40,468 nucleotides of DNA. It comes from Candidatus Kuenenia stuttgartensis (GTDB taxonomy: Bacteria; Pseudomonadota; Alphaproteobacteria; SMXS01). Positions 1 to 9,537 of this stretch are shown one piece after another. Both the position numbers and the translations under genes were made by a program. Position 1 is the stretch's first letter. The number at the start of each line of letters is the position of its first letter. The DNA lies in the NCBI GenBank assembly GCA_943329845.2, contig CALQFM020000034.1, positions 1 to 40,468 on the forward strand, in the 5' to 3' direction. The notes under the pieces are model-generated. The model was not told the origin of the DNA, did no database searches, and saw only the letters and a program-made list of their open reading frames with translations.

Positions 1-130
1 AAGTGCCGTTGAAACTCAGGCAGCGACCGCGGAAATCCCAGATCGTCGCGCTGAAAAATGTCCATCGCCGTCATGATACGATTCGCCCGTCCCGATCATC
101 GGGAGAGACTACATCTAGCGGGTGTCTGGC

Positions 131-616
131 TCAAGCGGATAGGCACGGGCCAAACGAACTCAGCAAGTTTTCTGCAAAATCCCTACGCGAAAATTCATCT
201 AGACGCACTCGGACATCTTCCGAAACCAAGCTCAGGACGGAGGTCACTATCGGGCCGAAGGCTACATCCAACTTACATGCAGCGAACGCAATTAAGATTA
301 GATATTTTGTGTTCTCTCTAAAATCATCATTCAACCCCTCAATCGCGTTTAGTGCCAATCCCACTCTGAGTAAGTCAGGTCGCCGCATGTTTATCGCAAC
401 CTCTGCTATATATCCACTTAGGCTTAGGAGCTTCTTTCTTAGAGCCAAATCAAACAGAACGCTTCGAATTTCTTCGCGCTCTTCAGCTGACATCTCCTCA
501 AAGCTTTCGACAAGCTTGGAACTAAGAGCGACTTGATCGTCAACGTTGGGCCGACGGCGCATACTTGTTGCTTCGAGAATAGCAAGCTGCTCCTGAAACG
601 CTTCTGCGGGCACCAT
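131..616 (-). CDS. Hypothetical protein, alpha-helical, AT-richer than neighbours
   Basis: I do not recognise this 161-residue protein. It reads as mostly helical, with alternating charged and hydrophobic stretches and no signal peptide, membrane segment or cysteine pattern. The ATG at 616 is the first in frame, and a GTG follows directly. Its base composition is visibly more AT-rich than the pnt operon next to it, and codon use is less biased toward G/C at third positions, which suggests acquired DNA. A terminator of the pnt operon separates it from pntB. Nothing in the 130 bases to its left looks like a gene. Function unknown; that it is a real gene rests on the long open frame in AT-richer DNA. 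Confidence 0.55.
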   Translation of the reverse strand: MVPAEAFQEQLAILEATSMRRRPNVDDQVALSSKLVESFEEMSAEEREEIRSVLFDLALRKKLLSLSGYIAEVAINMRRPDLLRVGLALNAIEGLNDDFRENTKYLILIAFAACKLDVAFGPIVTSVLSLVSEDVRVRLDEFSRRDFAENLLSSFGPCLSA

Positions 617-730
617 GGATCAGCTTTCAATCGTCAGGTGGAAGGGCGTCCGTTCCATTACCTCGATCATAGACAGGAAATGCCCGCTTTCCACTCACAG
701 ACGCCACCAGCGCGTATGCATCGCCAAAAG

Positions 731-755
731 AAAAGGCCGCCCGGAGGCGGCCTTT
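731..755 (-). terminator. Rho-independent terminator of the pnt operon
   Basis: A perfect 10-bp stem (732-741 paired with 746-755, core GGCCGCC/GGCGGCC) closes a 4-nt loop. Read on the minus strand it is followed by a T-rich run (TTTTCTTTT), and it lies about 20 bases past the pntB stop. Confidence 0.85.
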
Positions 756-776
756 CCGAAGCACTGGCAATGCGCC

Positions 777-2183
777 TTACAGCGCCTTGACGATCTCTTC
801 GACCATCTTCTTGGCGTCGCCGAACAGCATCATGGTGTTGTCGCGGAAGAACAGCTCGTTCTCGACGCCGGCGTAACCGGCCGCCATGCCGCGCTTGATG
901 AACAGCACGGTCTTGGCGTTTTCCACGTCCAGCACCGGCATGCCGTAGATCGGGCTGGTCTTGTCGGTCTTGGCCGCCGGGTTGGTGACGTCGTTGGCGC
1001 CGATGACGAAGGCCACGTCGGCCTGGCTGAACGACGAGTTGATGTCCTCCAGCTCGAACACCTCGTCATAGGGCACGTTGGCTTCGGCCAGCAGCACGTT
1101 CATGTGGCCGGGCATGCGGCCGGCGACCGGATGGATGGCGTATTTTACGTTGACGCCTTCCTTCTTCAGCTCCTCGGCCATTTCCTTCAGCGCGTGCTGC
1201 GCCTGGGCGACGGCCATGCCGTAGCCGGGGACGATGATGATCGAGCCGGCGTTCTTCATGATGAAGGCCGCGTCCTCGGCCGAGCCGCGCTTGACCGGAC
1301 GGGTCTCGACCACGCCGGTCGCGCCCGTGCCCGCCTCGCCGCCGAAGCCGCCGAGGATGACGCTGAAGAATGAGCGGTTCATGGCCTTGCACATGATGTA
1401 GCTCAGGATCGCGCCCGAGCTGCCCACCAGCGCGCCGGTGATGATCAGCGCCGTGTTCGACAGGGTGAAGCCGATGCCGGCGGCCGCCCAGCCCGAATAG
1501 GAGTTCAGCATGGACACCACGACCGGCATGTCGGCGCCGCCGATCGGGATGATCAGGGTGATGCCGATGACCAGCGACAGGCCGGCGATGGCCCACAGCA
1601 CCCAGGCCTGCTGGTCGATGCAGAAATAGACGACCAGGCCCAGCAGGATGATGCCGAGCAGGGCGTTCAGCAGGTGCTGGCCCGGGAACGTCACGGGCGC
1701 GCCCGAGACGAGGCCCTGCAGCTTGGTGAAGGCGATGACCGAGCCGGTGAAGGTGACGGCGCCGATGGCGATGCCGAGCGACATCTCGACCAGGCTGGCG
1801 GTCTTGATCAGGCCGTCGTCGCCCAGGATGCCGAAGGCTTCCGGCGAATAGAACGCGCTGGCGGCCACCATCACTGCCGCGAGGCCGACGAGGCTGTGGA
1901 ACGCGGCAACGAGCTGCGGCATGGCGGTCATGGCCACCTTGCGGGCGGTCACCGCGCCGATGCCGCCGCCGATGGCGAGGCCACCGACGATCATGGCGAT
2001 GGTGATCGGGTCGACGCCATGGCCGGCGATATTGGCCAGCGTCGTGCCGATGGCGATGGCCATGCCGATCATGCCCATGGTGTTGCCGCGCCGTGAGGTC
2101 ACCGGCGACGACAGGCCGCGCAGCGCCAGGATGAACAGCACGCCGGCGACGAGGTAGAGGATAGCGGTAATGTTCGCGGACAT
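777..2183 (-). CDS. pntB: NAD(P) transhydrogenase subunit beta
   Basis: Membrane and NADP(H)-binding (domain II/III) subunit of proton-translocating transhydrogenase, which uses the proton motive force to reduce NADP+ with NADH. The 468-residue length is normal for PntB. The first about 270 residues are a series of hydrophobic segments (for example LYLVAGVLFILALRGL near the start). The C-terminal third holds the NADP-binding fold, with GYGMAVAQAQ and, further on, HPVAGRMPGHMNVLLAEA and the FVIGANDVTNPAA stretch typical of domain III. It is the last gene of a minus-strand pntAA-pntAB-pntB operon, 12 bases after pntAB, and is followed by a strong terminator. It looks intact. Confidence 0.97.
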   Translation of the reverse strand: MSANITAILYLVAGVLFILALRGLSSPVTSRRGNTMGMIGMAIAIGTTLANIAGHGVDPITIAMIVGGLAIGGGIGAVTARKVAMTAMPQLVAAFHSLVGLAAVMVAASAFYSPEAFGILGDDGLIKTASLVEMSLGIAIGAVTFTGSVIAFTKLQGLVSGAPVTFPGQHLLNALLGIILLGLVVYFCIDQQAWVLWAIAGLSLVIGITLIIPIGGADMPVVVSMLNSYSGWAAAGIGFTLSNTALIITGALVGSSGAILSYIMCKAMNRSFFSVILGGFGGEAGTGATGVVETRPVKRGSAEDAAFIMKNAGSIIIVPGYGMAVAQAQHALKEMAEELKKEGVNVKYAIHPVAGRMPGHMNVLLAEANVPYDEVFELEDINSSFSQADVAFVIGANDVTNPAAKTDKTSPIYGMPVLDVENAKTVLFIKRGMAAGYAGVENELFFRDNTMMLFGDAKKMVEEIVKAL

Positions 2184-2195
2184 GTCCCCGGCCCC

Positions 2196-2525
2196 TTACT
2201 TTTCTTTTTTCTTGTACATGGCCAGCATGCGCTGGGTGACCAGGAAGCCGCCGAAGATGTTGACCGAGGCCATGATCAGGGCGAGGAAGCCGAGAATCTT
2301 CGAGGTCCAGGTCATCCTGGCGAAGCCTTCGGCCATCTCGGGCACCTGGACGCCGACGGCGATCAGCGCGCCGACCACGATCACCGACGAGATGGCGTTG
2401 GTGACCGCCATCAGCGGGGTGTGCAGGGCGGGCGTGACGCTCCAGACCACGTAGTAGCCGACGAAGATCGCCAGCACGAAAATGGCCAGCTCGAAGACGA
2501 CGGGGCTAACGAGTGCATGTTCCAT
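2196..2525 (-). CDS. pntAB: NAD(P) transhydrogenase subunit alpha, membrane part
   Basis: A 109-residue integral membrane protein corresponding to the C-terminal membrane domain of single-chain PntA. Three to four hydrophobic segments are visible ([51 protein letters not shown]), with a lysine-rich C-terminus. In alphaproteobacteria such as Rhodospirillum the alpha subunit is split into a soluble PntAA and this small PntAB, and the same split is seen here. The ATG at 2525 follows the pntAA stop by two bases, which suggests translational coupling. A longer in-frame start upstream would run into pntAA and is rejected. Confidence 0.95.
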   Translation of the reverse strand: MEHALVSPVVFELAIFVLAIFVGYYVVWSVTPALHTPLMAVTNAISSVIVVGALIAVGVQVPEMAEGFARMTWTSKILGFLALIMASVNIFGGFLVTQRMLAMYKKKEK

Positions 2526-2527
2526 GA

Positions 2528-3673
2528 TCAGGCTCCGGTGAATTGCGGATGGACGATCTGGCCGTCGCGCGTCAGCAGGATGCCGGCCACCGTTTCGTCG
2601 TCCCAGGCGAAGGACAGGGCGCCGTCCTTGATGTGGGGCGTGATGAAGTTCAGCAGGTTCTTGGCGAACAGGTTCGATGCGTCCACCGGAATGCGGCTGG
2701 GCACGTTGAAGTGGCCGATGATGGTCACGTCGTTGCGGACAACGACCTCGCCCGGCACGGTCAGCGTGCAATTGCCGCCGGTCTCGGCCGCCAGGTCGTA
2801 GATCACCGAGCCCGGCTTCATGGAGGCGACCATGGCGTCGTCGATCAGCTTGGGCGCGGGACGGCCCGGGATCAGCGCCGTGGTGATGGCGATGTCCTGC
2901 TTGGCGATGGTGTCGGCGATCAGCTGGGCCTGCTTGGCCTTGTAGGCGTCGCTCATTTCCTTGGCATAGCCGGCGGCGGTTTCGGCGGCCTTGGACTCCT
3001 CGTCCTCGACCATCAGGAACTTGCCGCCCAGCGATTCGACCTGCTCCTTGGTGGCGGGACGCACGTCGGTGGCGCTGACGATGGCGCCCAGGCGCTTGGC
3101 GGTGGCGACGGCCTGCAGGCCGGCGACGCCGGCGCCGAACACCATGACCTTGGCGGGCGCCACGGTGCCGGCCGCCGTCATCATCATCGGCATGGCGCGC
3201 TTGTAGTGGTCCGCCGCCTCGATGACGGCCTTGTAGCCCGCCAGGTTGTTCTGCGAACTCAGGATGTCCATGGACTGGGCACGGGTGATGCGCGGCATCA
3301 GCTCCATGGCCATGGCGTTGATGCCGGCGGTGGCATAGGCCTTCACGCCCTCCAGATCCTGATACGGCGTCAGCGACGCGATCAGGTAGGCGCCGCGCTT
3401 GATCAGGGCGAACTCGTCCACATCGCCCTCACCGGTGCGCAGCGGACGCTGGATTTTGAAGATCACGTCGGCGTCGGCATAGGTGCTGGCCGCATCGGGC
3501 GCGATTGTTGCCCCGGCCTCGGCGAACACCCGGTCCGGCTGCGATGCGCCGTCACCGGCGCCGGTTTCGACGACGACGTCGAAGCCCAGGCCCTTCAGTT
3601 TCTTCACGGTGTCCGGCGAGACCGCGACGCGGCGCTCGTGCGGACGCCGTTCCTTGGGTACAGCGATTTTCAT
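2528..3673 (-). CDS. pntAA: NAD(P) transhydrogenase subunit alpha, NAD-binding part
   Basis: Soluble NAD(H)-binding domain I of the proton-translocating transhydrogenase, 381 residues, beginning [13 protein letters not shown] as in the alanine dehydrogenase/PntA family. The central Rossmann motif [20 protein letters not shown] and the following ATDVRPA are the NAD-binding elements. [15 protein letters not shown] and [13 protein letters not shown] are further family signatures. It heads the three-gene operon, so the promoter should lie in the 108-base gap (3674-3781) to the upstream gene. It appears complete. Confidence 0.96.
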   Translation of the reverse strand: MKIAVPKERRPHERRVAVSPDTVKKLKGLGFDVVVETGAGDGASQPDRVFAEAGATIAPDAASTYADADVIFKIQRPLRTGEGDVDEFALIKRGAYLIASLTPYQDLEGVKAYATAGINAMAMELMPRITRAQSMDILSSQNNLAGYKAVIEAADHYKRAMPMMMTAAGTVAPAKVMVFGAGVAGLQAVATAKRLGAIVSATDVRPATKEQVESLGGKFLMVEDEESKAAETAAGYAKEMSDAYKAKQAQLIADTIAKQDIAITTALIPGRPAPKLIDDAMVASMKPGSVIYDLAAETGGNCTLTVPGEVVVRNDVTIIGHFNVPSRIPVDASNLFAKNLLNFITPHIKDGALSFAWDDETVAGILLTRDGQIVHPQFTGA

Positions 3674-3781
3674 GAAAACGTCCCGTTATGCCGTTTTTTG
3701 GCGATGCTTATCGTTGGGGCGGACTATAGCAGACCATCACTGCGCCGCAACAATCGACGCGGTGTACATGCGCACGTGACT

Positions 3782-4756
3782 TTAGGATTTCCGCACGGAC
3801 TGCGCGGGCGACAGCCGGCGCACGACGAGGCCGGCGACGGTCACGTGCGGATGCGGGCCGTGGCCCAGCCGCATGGCCAGCGACGGCGCGCCGTCCACCG
3901 CGTCGGCCAGGGCGCGCGCGCCCGAGGCGATGGCGCGCTCGGTGGCGATGCTGTCTTCCAGGCCCTTCTTCAGCCCTGCCATGGCGGCACGCATGGGCGC
4001 CGTGTTGACGATGCCGCTGGGATCCTCGTGGCGGCGCAGCCAGTCGTAGTAGCGCGGTGCCGACGCCGCGGCCTTGCGCAGCAGGCGCTCGGCCTTGTCG
4101 ATGGACCGGCGCGCGGCGGCCAGCCGGCCGGGCGGCAGCGGCTGGCCGGCGGAATCGGGCCGCTCCAGCAGGTGGATCATGGCGGTGTTGAGCTCTGCGC
4201 GTGCCCTGGTCAGGAAATATTGCGGGTTGGCGGTGCGAATCGCGTCGGCCGCGGCGTGCTGGAACACGTTCTCGCGCGCCAGCAGGTCGATCAGCAGCTG
4301 GTCCTGCGCGGCGGCGAGCAGCAGCTCGGCGGCCAGGTCCTTCTTCGCCCGGGCGGTGCGGAGCTGGCGCGAGATGATGATCTGGCGCTCGGTTGCCGCG
4401 ATCAGCGCCTCGGCATAGGCGAACACGCCGGCCAGGTAGTCCTGGCGCTGGGGGCTGCGCAGCGTGGGCGCGGGCACCAGCTTCAGCGCCCGCGACGTGA
4501 CGCCCGCGGTTGCCGCCGCCTCGATCAGGGCATTGTCGGCCGCGCTGTCCGAGGCCTGGCGCTCGAGCAGCCCCAGATAGGCGGCACCTACCTCCGCCAG
4601 GATCGGCGTCAGCCGGTTCATGGCCTCGAACTCGGCCTTGGCGTCTTCCCGGTAACGTTTCGTGTCCGCGTCGGATTCGGGCACGTAGCACTGGCGGACC
4701 CGCATCCACCAGGTCCGCAGCAATCGTCCCACAGTTTTCGTGGAAGCACGCGCCAC
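3782..4756 (-). CDS. Hypothetical protein in the pepF operon
   Basis: A 324-residue protein that I cannot assign to a family. It is rich in alanine, arginine and leucine, probably mostly helical, with a basic N-terminus and no obvious signal peptide or membrane segment. The start is a GTG at 4756. It is supported by a good ribosome-binding site (TAGGAG, 6 bases upstream) placed across the stop of the oligoendopeptidase gene, whose last codon is only 9 bases away. It is therefore very likely translated from the same transcript as DUF2312-pepF. A role with the peptidase is possible from position only. Confidence 0.7.
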   Translation of the reverse strand: MARASTKTVGRLLRTWWMRVRQCYVPESDADTKRYREDAKAEFEAMNRLTPILAEVGAAYLGLLERQASDSAADNALIEAAATAGVTSRALKLVPAPTLRSPQRQDYLAGVFAYAEALIAATERQIIISRQLRTARAKKDLAAELLLAAAQDQLLIDLLARENVFQHAAADAIRTANPQYFLTRARAELNTAMIHLLERPDSAGQPLPPGRLAAARRSIDKAERLLRKAAASAPRYYDWLRRHEDPSGIVNTAPMRAAMAGLKKGLEDSIATERAIASGARALADAVDGAPSLAMRLGHGPHPHVTVAGLVVRRLSPAQSVRKS

Positions 4757-4765
4757 GATCGGCTC

Positions 4766-6544
4766 CTACAGCGATTCCAGTTCGTCGATCATAGCAGAAA
4801 TGACCGACAAACCCTTCTGCCAGAACGACGGGTCCGACGCATCCAGGCCGAAAGGCGCCAGCAGCTCCCTGTGCCGCTTGGTGCCGCCCGCGCGCAGCAT
4901 GTCCAGATACTTGTCCTCGAAGCCGGCGGGCTGCTGCTGGTAGACCGCATAAAGCGAATTGACCAGGCAGTCGCCGAAGGCATAGGCATAGACATAGAAC
5001 GGCGTGTGGATGAAGTGCGGGATGTAGCACCAGTAGTCCCGGTACGCCTCGGTCAGTTCGATGGCCGGACCGAGGCTGTCGCCCTGCACCCCCATCCAGA
5101 TCTCGCCCAGCCGCTGCGGCGTCAGCTCGCCGCTCCGGCGCTCGGCATGGACCTTCTCCTCGAAGGTGTGGAACGCCGTCTGGCGCACCACCGTGTTGAT
5201 CATGTCCTCGACCTTGGACGCCAGCATGACCTTGCGTCGCACCGGATCGGTGGTCTGGGCGAGCAGCGCCTGGAACGTCAGCATCTCGCCGAAAACGCTG
5301 GCGGTCTCGGCCAGAGTCAGCGGCGTGCCCGCCATCAGCGTACCGCGGGGCCCGGCCAGCACCTGGTGAACGCCGTGTCCCAGCTCGTGGGCGAGCGTCG
5401 TCACGTCGCGTGTCTTACCCTGGTAGTTCAGCAGCAGATACGGGTGCGCCGACGGGACGGTGGGATGCGCAAAGGCGCCGCCCTGCTTGCCCGGCTTCAC
5501 CGGCGCGTCGATCCAGGCGTTGGCGAAGAACGGCTGCGCCACGTCCGCCAGCTTCGGCGAGAAGGCGCGGTAGGCCTCGATCACCGTCGACGTTGCCTGG
5601 TCCCAGGGAATGTGCGCGTCGTCTTGTTCGGGCAGCGGCGCGTTGCGGTCCCAGAAATTGAGCCGCTCCATGCCCATCCACTTGGCCTTGAGCGCGTAGT
5701 AGCGGTGCGAGAGCCGCGGATAGGCGTCTCGCGCGGCGCTCACCAGCGCATCGACGACTTCGGGCTCGACCTGGTTGGCGAGATGGCGCGACGCGGCGGG
5801 CGTCGGATATTTCCGCCAGCGGTCCTCCGCCTCCTTGTCCTTGATGAGGGTGTTCATCACCAGCGAGAACAGTCGAATGTTCTTGCCGAACACCTCGGTC
5901 AGCGCCTCGGCCGCCCTGCGGCGCCGGGCCGTATCCTTGTCGGACAGCAGGCTCAGGGTCTGCTCCTCGGTCAGGCTCTCGCCGTCGACGGTGAAGCGCA
6001 GGCCGGCGATGGTCTCGTCGAACAGCCGGGCCCAGGACGACCGGCCCGCCACCGATTTGTCATGCAGCAGGTGTTCGGCCTCGTCGGACAGCTGGTGGTC
6101 CCGAAACAGCCGCACCTCGTCCAGCCACGGCCGGTAGTGGTTCAGCACCGGGCTGGCGAGCAGCGCGTCGAACGCCGCGTCCTCGACGCGGTTGATCTCC
6201 AGGGTGAAGAACAGCAGGTGCGCGCTGATGTCGGTCAGTCGCTCCTGAATGCCCTGGCTGAAACGCGCGGTTTCGGCGTCGTCCAGCCGGGTGACGTAGT
6301 ACAGTCCGGCATAGCTGCCGATGCGCCCCGCCAGCTCTTCGATCTGTTCGTAGAGGGTGACCGCTTCACCCAGCGCGTTGCCCGTCAGGCTGCCGATCTT
6401 GCCCTTGAAATCGCTTTCGAACGCCATCGCCCGCTTTTCCAGTTCGGCCAGCGCGGCTTTCAGCTCGGGCGAATCCGGAGCGGGGTAGAGGTCCGAGAGG
6501 TCCCATTCCGGCAGCGCGTCGTTGGATGATGCGGTTACGGCCAT
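4766..6544 (-). CDS. Oligoendopeptidase F family zinc metallopeptidase (M3)
   Basis: Cytoplasmic M3-family peptidase that cleaves short peptides. The zinc site HELGHGVH (HExxH) is present near residue 380, followed by the downstream glutamate region ETASVFGE, which supplies the third zinc ligand in this family. The length (592 residues from the ATG) is right for PepF-type enzymes. I chose the ATG at 6544 because GAGG lies about 7 bases upstream. A GTG at 6550 overlaps the DUF2312 stop (GTGA) but has no space for a ribosome-binding site. It is in an operon with the DUF2312 gene upstream and a hypothetical gene downstream. No signal peptide is seen. Confidence 0.93.
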   Translation of the reverse strand: MAVTASSNDALPEWDLSDLYPAPDSPELKAALAELEKRAMAFESDFKGKIGSLTGNALGEAVTLYEQIEELAGRIGSYAGLYYVTRLDDAETARFSQGIQERLTDISAHLLFFTLEINRVEDAAFDALLASPVLNHYRPWLDEVRLFRDHQLSDEAEHLLHDKSVAGRSSWARLFDETIAGLRFTVDGESLTEEQTLSLLSDKDTARRRRAAEALTEVFGKNIRLFSLVMNTLIKDKEAEDRWRKYPTPAASRHLANQVEPEVVDALVSAARDAYPRLSHRYYALKAKWMGMERLNFWDRNAPLPEQDDAHIPWDQATSTVIEAYRAFSPKLADVAQPFFANAWIDAPVKPGKQGGAFAHPTVPSAHPYLLLNYQGKTRDVTTLAHELGHGVHQVLAGPRGTLMAGTPLTLAETASVFGEMLTFQALLAQTTDPVRRKVMLASKVEDMINTVVRQTAFHTFEEKVHAERRSGELTPQRLGEIWMGVQGDSLGPAIELTEAYRDYWCYIPHFIHTPFYVYAYAFGDCLVNSLYAVYQQQPAGFEDKYLDMLRAGGTKRHRELLAPFGLDASDPSFWQKGLSVISAMIDELESL

Positions 6545-6546
6545 AT

Positions 6547-6789
6547 TCACCCCTCGATGGCGCTCATATAGAGATCGAGCAGGGCTTCGAGCTCCTGGCG
6601 GTCGCCCCGCTCCATCTTGCGCAGCCGAATCACCTGGCGCATGACCTTGGGGTCGAAGCCGTTGCCTTTCGCTTCGGCGTAGACGTCGCGGATGTCATCG
6701 GCGAGGCCCTTCTTCTCTTCCTCCAGGCGCTCGATCCGTTCGATCAGCGACTTGAGTTGACCCGCCGCGATACCGCCGACATCGGCCAT
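6547..6789 (-). CDS. DUF2312 family protein
   Basis: An 80-residue protein beginning [20 protein letters not shown]. It carries the run [17 protein letters not shown] and, further on, [20 protein letters not shown], which is characteristic of the alphaproteobacterial DUF2312 family (related in sequence to GapR-type DNA-associated proteins). It should be a small helical, coiled-coil-forming protein. The ATG at 6789 gives the typical family N-terminus; the longer in-frame extension upstream does not. Its stop touches the start of the oligoendopeptidase gene. The GapR-like nucleoid role is known for one member of the family and is only an inference here. Confidence 0.88.
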   Translation of the reverse strand: MADVGGIAAGQLKSLIERIERLEEEKKGLADDIRDVYAEAKGNGFDPKVMRQVIRLRKMERGDRQELEALLDLYMSAIEG

Positions 6790-6867
6790 GAAACGCTCCC
6801 TGCTATTGTCTGTTCTGGTCCTGCCGGAACTTAGCGGCTGCGGTCGCGAATGCAAGGCGCGACCGGT

Positions 6868-7733
6868 TCAGCCCGCGAACCGGGCGCTCAACGCGGCGAT
6901 GACCTCGGTATCGACGGCCGGATCGAACTTGCGGGCGAACAGGGCGCCCGAATCGTCCATCTCGTCCAGGTCGGCCAGCCTGAGCACGCGGGGATGCGCC
7001 TCCCACCGAACCTGACGAAGCGCTTGTTGTCGTTGACCAGCGTGTCGCGGAACGGGCTCGCCATGATCATCTGCTGCATCAGCAGCTCGTCGGGTGCGAA
7101 GGTCATTTTCAGCGTGGAATAGCCTGCCTCGCGGGGAGACGCCTTGGCCGCCCAGTCGCAGAAGGCGCGGCTCAGCATCCCCCATTGCGAGCCGTAATAC
7201 TTCACCCGGCCGCGGTGGACCGGCGCCATCGGCACCGGCAGCCGCCGCGGGCCGCGCGCTAGCTCGAGCCGCAGCCAGTGGTAGCGGCGCTTGATCACGC
7301 CCCGAAGGGGCTGCGGCAAGGCGGCGATCAGCCGACAGTCGATGAAGTTGGCGCCGTTTTGCCGGGACAGGAAGTCGCGCAACTCGCCGGCGGGCCGCAG
7401 CGGCATGTCCTGACCGCTGAGATTGATCAGGTAATCCCAGTCCAACGGGCTGGCGCACAGGTCGACGAAGGCGTCGAGCAGGGCCCGCGCCAGGCTCCAG
7501 CCGCCCCAGGACATCCTGCGGGACGGCAGGACACGGAAGTTGGGCTGGCCCTGGCGGCGGCGGATCACGTCATGGACCGCGGGGTCGGCCCCGGCGTCCA
7601 CGTGCACCAGGATGATGTCGGCGGGACTCGCGAGCAATCCGATCAGCCCGTCGAGCTGCTCGGCGTTCCGGTGCGCCATGATGAAATACGCGATTTTCAA
7701 GCCGAGCCTGTCGTCTACGTCGCCTCGCCGCAC
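6868..7733 (-). pseudogene. Core-2/I-branching (GT14-like) glycosyltransferase, frameshifted
   Basis: The first about 240 residues read as a beta-1,6-N-acetylglucosaminyltransferase-like protein: KIAYFIMAHRN at the N-terminus, HVDAGADP, then DYLINLSGQDMPL, GSQWGMLSR and FAPDELLMQQ, all typical of this family. After KRFVRFGG the open frame becomes atypical (proline, tryptophan, serine and arginine rich) and stops at 6888. A different frame continues with EAHPRVLRLADLDEMDDS and ALFARKFDP, the expected family C-terminus, to a stop at 6868. One base appears to be missing between about 7000 and 7015. The listed start is a GTG at 7733. A TTG 33 bases later would give MKIAYFIMAHRN, the more usual N-terminus. 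This is either a sequencing error or a recent inactivation. Confidence 0.8.
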
Positions 7734-7818
7734 GGCCCCCGAGGCTTTCCTTCATGGTTCCGTCGCCACCGGTATGTTAAGCCGTAAGTCCGCAGCGAGA
7801 ATACGAGGAAATGCCGCA

Positions 7819-9243
7819 ATGCGCCGCTCACGCAGCATCCGAATCATCGCCACGCTCGGCCCGGCCAGCAATACGCCGGAGATGATCGACGCACTCCACC
7901 GGGCCGGCGCGGACGTTTTCCGGCTCAACATGAGCCATGGCGACCACGGCCAGATCGCGGCGCTGTACCAAGCGATCCGGGATCTCGAGGCCGAGGTTGG
8001 CGCGCCGATCGGCGTGCTCGCCGACCTGCAGGGTCCCAAGTTCCGCATCGGCGCCTTCGCCGGCGGGCCGGTCATGCTGCGCGAGGGCCACCGTTTCGTG
8101 CTGGACCGCGACCCGTCGCCCGGTAGCCACGACCGCGCAGAGCTTCCCCATCCGGAAATCTTCGCCGCGCTGAAGCCCGGCCAGCGGTTGCTGCTCGACG
8201 ACGGCAAGATCCGGCTGAAAGTGCTCGAGGTGGGGACCGACCGGGCATTGACCGAGGTCGAGTTCGGCGGACCGCTGTCCGACCGCAAGGGCGTCAACCT
8301 GCCCGAGGCTGTGCTGCCGCTGCCGCCGCTGACCGAGAAGGACAAGCGCGACCTCGAATTCGCGCTGGGCCTGGGCGTCGACTGGATCGCCCAATCCTTC
8401 GTCCAGACAGCCGCCGACGTTGCCGCCGCCCGCGACCTCATAGCCGGCCGCGCCAGCCTGCTGGCCAAGATCGAGAAGCCACAGGCGCTGAGGGACATTG
8501 GCGCCATCACGGACATCGTCGACGCGGTCATGGTGGCGCGGGGCGACCTGGGCGTGGAAATGCCGGTCGAGGATGTGCCGGGCGCGCAGAAGACCATCAT
8601 CGACGCGGCAAGGCGGCGCGGCAAGCTGGTGGTCGTCGCCACCCAGATGCTCGATTCCATGGTGAAGTCGCCGGTGCCGACCCGCGCCGAGGTCTCGGAC
8701 GTGGCCAACGCGGTGTTCGAGGGGGCCGACGCGGTCATGCTGTCGGCCGAATCGGCCGCGGGCGATCATCCGATCGAGGCGGTCGAGGTGATGAACAGGG
8801 TCGGCGCCAAGGTCGAACAGGATCCGCATTACCGCACCTATATCGATTCGGTGCGCCCGACGCCCGATGCGACCAGCGCCGACGCCATCATTACCGCGGC
8901 GCGACAGGTGGCGCAGACCATCAAGGCGGCGGTCATCGTCACCTACACCACCTCCGGCTCCACCGCGTTGCGCGCGGCCCGCGAACGCCCGGCGGTGCCG
9001 ATCCTTGCGCTGACGCCCCGGCAGGATACGGCGCGCCGGCTCACGCTTTGCTGGGGCCTCCACAGCGTCATCGGCGAGGACGCGCACAATTTCGGCGACA
9101 TGGTCGACAAGGCGCGCAAGGTCGCCAAGCACCAGGGCTTCGCCCGCACCGGCGACTATATCGTCGTCACCGCCGGCGAGCCGTTCGGCACCCCGGGCCG
9201 CACCAACGTGCTGCGCATCGCCAAGGTGCTGGACAGCGATTGA
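7819..9243 (+). CDS. pyk: Pyruvate kinase
   Basis: Last step of glycolysis, converting phosphoenolpyruvate and ADP to pyruvate and ATP. The 474-residue protein begins MRRSRSIRIIATLGPAS, the family N-terminus. Active-site motifs are in order: FRLNMSHGDH, GVLADLQGPKFRIG, KDKRDLEFAL followed by VDWIAQSFVQ, LLAKIEKPQAL (catalytic lysine region), MVARGDLGVEMP and VVATQMLDSM, ending with a C-terminal regulatory domain. The ATG at 7819 has GAGGA about 9 bases upstream. A longer in-frame extension to 7540 runs antisense through the glycosyltransferase gene and is rejected. It faces rpmJ, with a shared hairpin between them. Confidence 0.97.
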   Translation: MRRSRSIRIIATLGPASNTPEMIDALHRAGADVFRLNMSHGDHGQIAALYQAIRDLEAEVGAPIGVLADLQGPKFRIGAFAGGPVMLREGHRFVLDRDPSPGSHDRAELPHPEIFAALKPGQRLLLDDGKIRLKVLEVGTDRALTEVEFGGPLSDRKGVNLPEAVLPLPPLTEKDKRDLEFALGLGVDWIAQSFVQTAADVAAARDLIAGRASLLAKIEKPQALRDIGAITDIVDAVMVARGDLGVEMPVEDVPGAQKTIIDAARRRGKLVVVATQMLDSMVKSPVPTRAEVSDVANAVFEGADAVMLSAESAAGDHPIEAVEVMNRVGAKVEQDPHYRTYIDSVRPTPDATSADAIITAARQVAQTIKAAVIVTYTTSGSTALRAARERPAVPILALTPRQDTARRLTLCWGLHSVIGEDAHNFGDMVDKARKVAKHQGFARTGDYIVVTAGEPFGTPGRTNVLRIAKVLDSD

Positions 9244-9251
9244 CCCTGCCC

Positions 9252-9287
9252 AAAAAGGAAAGGGCCGCGTCTTGCGGACGCGGCCCT
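9252..9287. terminator. Shared terminator between pyk and rpmJ
   Basis: A perfect 11-bp stem (9261-9271 with 9277-9287) and a 5-nt loop lie between the convergent pyk and rpmJ genes. The minus-strand copy is followed by CCTTTTT, so it is a good intrinsic terminator for rpmJ. On the plus strand the following T run is weak. Confidence 0.8.
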
Positions 9288-9312
9288 GAATTTCTTCGCC
9301 TGGAGGCCAGGA

Positions 9313-9438
9313 TCAGCCCTGGCGTGCCTTGTAGCGGCGCTGCGTCTTGTTGATGACGTAGACGCGGCCCTTGCGGCGGATGACGCGGCAATCGCGATGA
9401 CGCGACTTCAGCGACTTGAGTGAGTTCTTGACTTTCAT
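9313..9438 (-). CDS. rpmJ: 50S ribosomal protein L36
   Basis: A 41-residue basic protein, [20 protein letters not shown] followed by [20 protein letters not shown] and a final G. It matches the 41-residue L36 form common in alphaproteobacteria, which has KSRHRDC in place of the full zinc-binding CXXC set of the 37-residue form. It is a component of the large ribosomal subunit. Start ATG at 9438, stop TGA at 9313-9315. As is common for this form, it stands alone outside the spc operon, next to a terminator shared with pyk. Confidence 0.95.
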   Translation of the reverse strand: MKVKNSLKSLKSRHRDCRVIRRKGRVYVINKTQRRYKARQG

Positions 9439-9537
9439 TGTTCTGCTCCGGACCGCATTGCGGCTGAATTCGAGGCGCGGACCATATGGGCGGCAAACGG
9501 CGTTGTCAACACGCAGAAACGCCGCGTGCGCGAATCC

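Noticed and set aside
3-536. Plus-strand frame at the left edge
   Set aside because: Its residues are Ser/Arg rich with no pattern, and it overlaps the more protein-like minus-strand frame at 131-616.
2543-6529. A 1328-codon open frame on the plus strand across the pnt and pepF genes
   Set aside because: It is antisense to three well-supported genes and is low-complexity (Arg, Gly, His, Val rich), as expected from GC-rich third-position bias.
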